55,332 nucleotides of DNA from the NCBI GenBank assembly GCA_002270565.1, contig NQMI01000212.1, positions 1 through 55,332 of the forward strand. The letters are read 5' to 3'. Under the pieces are notes generated by a model. It was not told the origin of the DNA. It saw nothing but the letters and a program-made list of their open reading frames with translations, and did no database searches. Shown here in pieces: positions 47,516 to 55,332 of the stretch. The stretch is from Stenocarpella maydis. Lineage: Eukaryota > Ascomycota > Sordariomycetes > Diaporthales > Diaporthaceae. The position numbers and the translations under genes are program-made. Each line of letters opens with the position of its first letter. Position 1 is the first letter of the stretch.

Positions 47516-50500
47516 ATGGCGAACCCTTGTAATAAGGACAACACCCCTATCCTATTAGCATTAATAATTATACTAACAGGTGCTATTAGTCTTAACCCTC
47601 TTAATGTATGGGATATAATTAAGGATATACTACTTAAGGAGTCTACTGTAAAGATAAATCTTAACCCTAGTTTATAGGGAGTAGATGCAGACCTAGAGGC
47701 TCTAAGCAACCTAAAAGCATATATACTTCTCCTTAATACCTATGTATAATGTTGTCACCAAGTATATGCAAGGCTTACTACTCACAAGCTCTATATTAAC
47801 TTTAAAAACAACTTTATGGGATAGATGGAGCTAATGTTTAGGGCAGTCTATTATAATATCCTTATTACTCTTAAGAAGATGCTACTAAGCAAGGGGATAT
47901 GTATCCAGCTTAATAATAATATAAAGGCCTTTATGGAACTATTAGAGTTAGAATTCCTATTAAGGGCCCTAGTATTTGTATAATACTAGCACTAATAGAT
48001 AATTTGGTTAAAGAGATATTATAACTATATCCTTTTTAATAATAGTAGATTGTTTGAGGGATATACACTAGCACTAAGCGGTGATTAGAGAATAGGCCTA
48101 AGTACTTAGGGACCCATATAATAACCTACTGCCCCAGATGTACCCAAACCTCTGCCACCATCCCAGCAGCTATGCAGCATCTATGCCTTTAAGACCTCTG
48201 ATGGCTATGAGTCATCAGCTAAGTAGGAAGAATTCCAAGTGTCCTATGAGAAGTATGCAATAATCCCTCTAGTGCTGCTAAGTGGCATACTATTGGAGAA
48301 AGGGATATCCGCTAACCTGGCTAAATACTACTTGGATGATAAGAAGTTTACTGGAGTAATGGATGAAGTACTTAATGATAAGATTTATCTCTTTTATGAT
48401 ATCTATAAGAATAACTACCTATACCCTACCTACTTCTGGGCAGCATTACCCGCAATATTGAAGGGCGAGGCTAAGGACTTTTATATCTAGTTGATTATAG
48501 ATAGAGATACCTTTGCTATAGCATATGCTAAACTTAAGTAATGATTTAATACAGACGGCAGACAATAAGTGTATTTGACTGCATAGAATACTACTACTTT
48601 TGCATTAATATAGTAAAGGAATGAGGATAAAACCCCGTTAGAAATAGTAGAGATTCTAATTAAAAATATAAAGTAATATGCCTAAATACTTGGCTATGAA
48701 GGAGTATTTGGAGACAAACTACTGTATGACAACCTTATATGCGCAATATGTAGTATACCCGAGTTCTACTATATTGAGGTAATAGCCCCGGCTACTGCTA
48801 ATGAAGCATGTGATATACTCTGTTATTATGCTGCATTATCAGGACCTTAGCGCTCCTTCCAGTAATATACTATAGAGTAAGGTAATAACGATTAGCTAGA
48901 TGGTAACTATGATAATGAGGAAGACTAGGGCAATAACGAGCACTTTAACTACCCTAGTGATGACTAATTTTATTACTCTAAGCACCCTAATAATAATTAG
49001 TACTATTTTAACTGCTAGTATAATAATGACTGGTGATATAGGGGTAACTACTCATGAGGCTCTGTATGTAGGTGATACCCCTTGGGATGAGGCAACTATT
49101 ATCCCTAAAGTAACTACTGCCCCTAGGGCAACTTCCGACTACCCCCTAGAGGGGATAACTACCTATACGGAAGGTGCAGGAGAGACGACCCCCCAGACAA
49201 AAAGAGGTGCTATATCTGTTAGAAGGAGGGGTATTGGTTATTAAATCACTCTTTTGAAGAGCGCTAGAGGGCTAAGGGTATGTATATATACATGTATGGC
49301 AGCTTGGATAAGGAATTCTACTTATTTCTTATTAACTATAAGGGCATTAACTATAAGAGTAATAATTAAGAAAGCACTAGTATGTTTATTAGTAGTGCTA
49401 AAAGCCGCGAAAACTACATGTAGTTAGTAGATTAAGCCTTCCTTTATACTTTTAGTATTAATGATAGTGAGGAGGATCAGGATGATCCCAGCCCTGTGAC
49501 TGGTGGGAATAATGTTAATACTAGTGATACTAAGACTGGTGAAGGAGCCAGCGGTATTAAGGAGGTCTTTACGATAGATAATTACTTGCATTAGTATTTT
49601 TAAGGGATTCTCCTAGATACTGGTGCAGCTAACTACTCTACTATTGGGCATAACTAATATATTGCGCTGCAGCAACTTGTGCCTATTACTCTTGATATGT
49701 CTCGCGCAGGAGAAGCAATAGTCTGCTTTGGGCTAGGAGAACTACTATAGTTAATAGGGGCAACTATAGTTAATATAGCAGCTAGCAACTTAACGTTCTA
49801 TGTGATGAAGATACTAACCCCCTTCCTCTTATATATATAAGATATAAATATATACTCGCTCTTTATGCGGAATATAATTAATAAAGTTATATAATATAAG
49901 CCAAATTGGTAGTATAAGAGGATATTTCCTATTATTTAGAAGTAGGGATATCTATGGTTCCTTATAGATATTGATAAGGGTAGTAATACCCCTATTCTCT
50001 TCCTTATAGAGACCCGAGTTATAGCAACTATATAGATGATTTGGGCACCTATTAGTTGAGAGGCTCTCTCGGCTACTAGCAGGCGCTGGCCATAATATTA
50101 ATTCCTTAGCACTAGAGGCTATTATTAAGTTCTGCTATTATTGCTAAATGTACTCTCTTGCACCTTAGAGATTTAAGTTTAACCTCTGTAATGATGTTGA
50201 CTTTAACTATGAAGTTGTTGTGGATGTAATGTACTTGATAGGGCTCCCTGTACTATATATTGTTGACTTAGCTATCTCCTTCTAAGCCGGATGATTCTTA
50301 GCTTCTCTCTCTACTAAAGATATATGGGAAGCCCTATGGAGCTGCTGGATTGATATATATATGGGTCCCCTAGACCACCTTATATTTAATGTGGGGACTA
50401 ACTTTACTTCTGGTAAGTTTAAGAGTACTATATGTATTATGGTGATTATGTGTAAATAAATACCTATGGAAGCATATTGGTTAATTAGCAAAGTAGAGTA

Positions 50501-52820
50501 ATATTACGCTCCTTTGTGCAGGGCTTTTAATATATTATATGCTAAGTTATTAACTATATTTATTAAAGAAGCTATACTATAGGCAAGCTTTAGTGTGGTT
50601 AACAATATAGTTGGCCTGGATGGTCTTATGCTAACTCTCCTTATATTTGGAGTATACCTGTATGTAATAGAGGACTTAGCCCTTATGCTATCTACTCTAA
50701 AGAGAGCTAAGGCAGTATAGAAGATAATGAAGGAGATTAGAAGAATTAGTGCTATATGTAAAATTGGTAAAGCATTGTGTATAAGGAATAGCCTAGTTAT
50801 ATTAGAAGTCTTAAGCCTACTACTCTAGAGTGAAGTCTGTATGTGGAGAGAAAAGATTGGGTGGTAAGGCCTATATAAACTATTCTCTATTAGCAGTTAT
50901 AATATAATGCTTAACCTCTCTAATGGACTAGTTGTCTTTTGGTTAACCCTTGTATAGCTGTATTATTGTGATAAAGAAGAACCTCTTGATCTGCCGGACC
51001 CTGATAATATTCTGGAGGAGCTAGTATGCTTTAAGCCAGACCTTGTACTGATTATTTCTGATCCGGTAGTCCCTTGATGATGAGGATGGCTATAGGGGGC
51101 TAAGAGCAAGAAGAAGGCGGTTGTTGTTATGGATGATGATAATAATAGTGCTGCTACTGCTGATAATATAGAAGATGAGATTACTGCTTATGTATTCCTT
51201 ACCTTATGTAAAGTTAAGAATTATAAGCTTGCTCTAAAGCTCTATTGGGATAGTATTATTACTACCCCAGGTAACCCCTTTAAAGAGTTAGATAATAAGG
51301 AAGTATTTAAGCTAATCGGCTAAGGAGTGTTCTAGTTTGAGTGGTTTAATAAGCGGAAGTATAGAGGAATCTAAATCTTTAAATCTTATATTATTAGGGA
51401 GATTAAGGGTAAAACTAAGAAGCTATATAAGAAGTCCTGCCTTATTATTACTGGATTTGGTGACCTTATAAAGCATGAGATCCTTACACAGTTATTAATG
51501 GTATAATGTGCAAGTTATTAACTTCTTATTGCTCTTATGCCTATGTTAATAACTAAGGGATTATATCTTGAGCTCTGTAATGTTACCTAGGCCTATCTAT
51601 AGTTAAAATTTACACTCAAGAGGCCCATTTTATGCTACCTTCCCCCTGAAATAAGGGGTAAATACCTGGCTGGCATAATTATGAGGGTAATTAAACCCTT
51701 GTATGGTGTTATAGAAGCTGGTGTGTACTAGTGAGCTATGTATTATAAATATTATATTGAGAAGCTGGGGATGATTGTGTTTGTGTATAACCCGTGCCTC
51801 TTAATAGCTGACTATAGTAGTAAGGATATCTTTAGTACTATTGCTATACAGACTAATGATATTCTTACCCTTCATACCCCAGCCTTTTTAGAGCTTAAAG
51901 AATAGAAGATTAAGGAGGAGGAGATTTGCTGTAAGCTAAAGGATAGGCTGACTCTTGAGAAATTACTGGACTTTAATGGTATGAAGATTATGATATTATA
52001 TGATGGCATTGTATATCTCAGATAGAAGGGCTAAGGGGTAAAGATATAGCTAGTTAACTGTATGGCTGAGGACTGCGCTTAATAGTATATGGAGTAGTGT
52101 GCAAGAGGAGCATATCTAGCTTCTATTTGCTACCTGGAAGTAGCATTTGACCTCTCTATTGCGGCTTAAATCTAAGACTCTAAAGAAGAGGACTGCACTA
52201 AGTTGAATAAGCAGCTAAAGTGGTAAGCAGATTACCTTGGCTGTGGCCTTGATTATATTCCTCTAGACCTTGTGGCAGCTAAGTTGATAATCTTTATGGA
52301 TGGCTCTTTTGCTAATAATAAGGACCTTAGTTCTTAGATTAGCTATATAATTGCTCTAGTAAATGAAAAGTAAACCAAATAACTATCTATGTGGGAGATT
52401 ACTGGGAATATCCTCCATTGGTTGTTAACTAAGTGCAAGAGGGTTATGTGTAGTATACTTGCTTCTGAGATCTATGGTATGGTTAATGGTTTTGATATGG
52501 GGATTGTAATAGCTGCTACTTTCTGCTAAATTACTATGTGCTTGAACCTGCTAGAGATCTCTCTTATTATTTATATAGATTCCTATTCTTTATATGAGTG
52601 TTTAGTTAAGCTAGGGATGATAAAAGAGAAGTACCTTATGATTAATATAATGGTGTTAAGGCAGTTATATAAGAAGCATGAGATCTATGAGATCCGGTGG
52701 ATTACTAGGGACTATAATCTAGCAGATGCCTTTATGAAGAGTACTCCAAATAGGGCGCTGGGGCACCTTATTAATAATAATACCCTTATCATCAAGGTAG
52801 AAGGATATGTGGACTATAGC
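47516..52820 (+). pseudogene. Degenerate copia gag-pol coding region
   Basis: Starts MANPCNKDNTP at 47516 and ends at a stop after an RNase H tail. Recognisable landmarks, with interrupting stops: a gag segment that stays open at 48239-48490; a CCHC zinc knuckle at about 49208 (CYIC, stop, KEGYW...NH); an aspartic protease at about 49604 (ILLDTGAANYSTIG); integrase at about 50046-50400 (VDVMYLIGLPVLYIVD, then GPLDHLIFNVGTNF); reverse transcriptase at about 51770-51870, where the usual acidic pair reads QTNDILTL; RNase H at about 52285 (IIFMDGSFANNKDL) and 52572-52790 (YIDSYSLYECLVKLG). Gag and protease share one frame; integrase to RNase H share the next, so a net frame change lies at about 49890-50045. 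Confidence 0.88.
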
Positions 52821-54151
52821 TAGCTAATAATGACCCCTTCTTCTACCTAAACACTATATAAAGGATTATGATAATTACTGCAAGAATAGCTCTATGTTGA
52901 CTTGCCCAGTAAGAATACAACCTATGGCAGTTAACTGACTAATGTAACTTGGTTGGCAAAAGCCACATATACTAATGCTGCACTACCCTAAGGGAGAGGA
53001 CTACTAACCATTACCACCCTGAGCCCTGGATGGCAGTTAGCAAGTACCCTAAGATATAAAAAGGGATTATATAATACTGGCAACTAGCAAAACTTTAGAT
53101 CCCTATTAATTAGTTACCTATATCTTACCCTAAGGAGCTGTATAGTTGGCCAATTTATGGTTTAAATCCATCCTAAGGGTGAGACCTTGTAGCTAAGATT
53201 TTTATAGTAGTGCCTATGTACTGAGGGTTTAGGTGATAAGGATTACTACTATCCTATGGGCACTTAAGTTGCTAGCTGTGTTGTATTAAGCGTTCCCGGT
53301 TGAGATTTCGCGGTCTTGATTCCTGCTTAATATGTGTTTTATATACTTACCTAGAGTGGCGTCGGATAGTGCATGCTCTGCTATACATTTGCTGAGAAGT
53401 TGGCTCTGATATGCTATTTATTGCTGTTTACTATAATCTCTACCTAACCTAACTACTATTTCTTCTGCCCCCTACTAACTCTTAATATTAGCCTCTGATG
53501 GAGAGGGCTTTTATTGATTGAGTTGTTGTTAAACCCTATTACTAATATCTGCTGCCAGAAGATAGTTGATCTGCACTATACCCAATTTAGCTAATTATTA
53601 ATACTTAGTTAGGGGGAGAGGGGGTTTAGAGATCTGGGTTTAGGAGGCTGGATAGTTATTATTCTAGTTCTAGGGTATCCAGATAATTATTATTCTAGTT
53701 CCAGGTAAATCCTTATTCAACCTATAGCCTATAAGCAAAGGAATTATAAGTCCTTATCATATATTTCTTTTATAACCCTTAAGTACTAGAGATAATAAAT
53801 AAGTAGTGCAAATTGTTAAGAGCGGATATTTTATATAGGAATAGCATTATATTATGCTGGACCGTATAATTATATGCTCTTAGCTTCCAGGGGAAGTAGA
53901 GACCGCTATAATATACTAGGTCTTTCCGGGTATTTATATTTTATAGGCACTTGGCATAATGGTATATATGATGAACTTGATAAAGGGACTAGCATAGCTA
54001 AAAGCAGTAGTGGTATAGGGATTTAGTGATGAATGTAGTAATTTCTTTTGTTTTTCCTTGAAATGGCGAGAGCGTGGGTTTAACCTTACGCCTGGGACTT
54101 TTTTTATGTTTTTGGAGGAGATAGTCGCTGGCAAAAGAAAAAGACTGCTAG
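52821..54151 (+). other. Non-coding 3' internal region of the copia element
   Basis: About 1.3 kb between the RNase H stop and the 3' LTR with no readable protein. It contains a pair of near-identical 28-base units, GATAGTTATTATTCTAGTTC at about 53651 and GATAATTATTATTCTAGTTC at about 53682. A 90-codon minus-strand frame (53934-54206) runs into the LTR and shows no motif. Confidence 0.6.
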
Positions 54152-54362
54152 TGTGGCAATAGCAGTGTGCAACAGCATACTGGTGGGCTAGCGCTATAGC
54201 TACCATACTGTAGCCAGAGGGCGTAGTTGCTTATTCAGCAACTACTACCCTTTATATAAGCCTGAGATAGCTGGCGGGCTACGCCCACTACACCTACTAC
54301 TCCAATATAGAGAATTTTAACCATAACCCCCAATCGTATTGCAATACGTGACCCAGCCAACA
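54152..54362 (+). repeat. 3' LTR of the copia element
   Basis: Same length as the 5' LTR and collinear without gaps. Several CpA-to-TpA changes break hairpins that are perfect in the 5' copy (for example GCACACTG reads GCATACTG). Confidence 0.93.
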
Positions 54363-55170
54363 CTTGTAGTAATTTATAAATAGTATTTAAAAGCTTTTTT
54401 AAACTTTTAAAAATTTTATTTGTTTTATAAATAAGTTTATTATTAAATTATTAAATTCTAACATTTTAATATAAGGGACAAATTTCATATTTCTTTTTAA
54501 AAATTAGTTTACTAATAATCTTTTAAATATAATATAATTTATTAAGAAGTAGCTAAATATTATGAATAGGTACTAAAGTTATAACTATATAATATTTATA
54601 TAATTATATATATATAAATATATTTATATAAATGTATATATAATATGAAAGTAATTATTTAATATTTTAAAATGTTGTCTTTTAAATATAAGTTATAATA
54701 AGTAATGTTTAGTATTGTGTTTTTATTGAAGTATTAATAAATATTCTTTCTTAAATACAAATAAAAAAAGTAAATAATTTATAATATTAATAAATACAAT
54801 ATATTAAGTAAATTAAGTATAAATAAAATATTCAAATATTAAAAACTTAAAACATAAATTTATAAAATATATAATTTATATAATTAATGTTAAAGGTTAC
54901 ATAAGCCCCCCCGCCTCTTTTTTGGAAACCCCCCCCCCCCTCCAAAAGTTAATTAATAATCTAGCTTATTAATTATTTATATTAATTTATATTTCTTTAA
55001 AGTCTTATATTTAAATTTCTTTTACTTAATTAATATATATATTAAGTTGGTATTATTTAATATAAAATTTCGTTTTTATTAAATATTAGTCTTTTTAAAC
55101 TAATATTATAAATATATAATTATTTGACCTTATAAATTAAATTATGTTTAAGTAATTTAAATATACCAAT
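54363..55170. repeat. AT-rich spacer between two copia-type LTRs
   Basis: No gene. Begins with the CTTGT target duplication. Two C runs (about 54906-54912 and 54930-54942) stand out in otherwise AT-only sequence. Confidence 0.7.
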
Positions 55171-55332
55171 TGTTGGTTGAGGTCACGTATTGCAATATAA
55201 GTGGGGTGTTTGGTTCTTAATATTTCTCTCTGTCTTTCGAGTAGATGGGTACAATGGACATAGCCGCCAGCTATCTCAGGTCTATATAGTGGGTAGTGAG
55301 TTGCTTAGTAAGCAAACTATGCCCTCTGGCTA
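55171..55332 (-). mobile_element. Partial related LTR, inverted, cut by the window edge
   Basis: Read on the minus strand it contains TAGCCAGAGGGC, TTGCTTACTAAGCAAC, GAGATAGCTGGCGG and GCAATACGTGACC, in the same order as the copia LTR, and ends CCAACA at 55171. It is diverged in the middle (about 55205-55250). It must belong to a second related element lying to the right, in opposite orientation. Confidence 0.82.

Larger units (their letters stand above)
46792..54362 (+). mobile_element. Complete but inactivated Ty1/copia LTR retrotransposon (7,571 bp)
   Basis: Two 211-bp direct LTRs (46792-47002 and 54152-54362) start TGTGGCAATAG and end CCAACA/CCAATA. They are flanked by the 5-bp duplication CTTGT (46787-46791 and 54363-54367). 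The internal remnant has the copia order gag, protease, integrase, reverse transcriptase, RNase H. By hand alignment the LTRs differ at about 15 positions, all C/T or G/A transitions and no indels, the signature of RIP rather than ordinary decay. The coding region is full of stops consistent with CAA/CAG changes. A purine-rich tract (AAAAGAAAAAGA, 54133-54144) lies just before the 3' LTR and can be the polypurine tract. Confidence 0.93.

Overview
The window is a piece of a filamentous ascomycete genome, most likely a sordariomycete. Genes carry short GT-AG introns (about 50-260 bp) with CTGAC/CTAAC branch sites. A near-canonical Fus3/Kss1-type pathogenicity MAP kinase is present. GC-balanced gene blocks alternate with AT-rich, stop-riddled transposon deserts of the kind left by repeat-induced point mutation (RIP). 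All gene models below were built by hand: splice sites were chosen so that frames join and known motifs are restored.

Layout. 1-3062: transposon relics (a probable solo LTR, a Tc1/mariner transposase remnant). 3454-7562: a small island with a six-exon Zn2Cys6 regulator convergent with an HSL-type alpha/beta-hydrolase. 8330-11690: AT-rich desert with simple repeats and an assembly gap. 11690-12150: a second copy of the same LTR, inverted. 13102-14955: sugar-porter-type MFS transporter. 16225-20350: karyopherin MSN5/exportin-5. 23475-25554: second Zn2Cys6 regulator. 26496-26872: 101-residue membrane protein. 28154-31025: COPII subunit SEC24. 34374-35668: MAP kinase PMK1. 37275-38539: TLDc protein OXR1. 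39320-40346: uroporphyrinogen-III synthase HEM4, divergent from the sulfhydryl oxidase ERV1 (40823-41467). 42338-43241: a broken, internally deleted pyruvate decarboxylase gene. 43860-55332: AT-rich desert holding one structurally complete but inactivated Ty1/copia retrotransposon (46792-54362, 211-bp LTRs, 5-bp target duplication CTTGT) and the start of a second related LTR in inverted orientation at the window edge.

The core block from MSN5 to ERV1 is conserved housekeeping and signalling (nuclear export, ER-to-Golgi transport, MAPK signalling, oxidative-stress resistance, heme synthesis, disulfide relay). No biosynthetic cluster or defence system is evident. The less ordinary material is at the edges: the LTR-flanked regulator/hydrolase island, the chimaeric PDC pseudogene beside the desert, and the hairpin-rich copia LTRs. 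I did not find a convincing new biological system.
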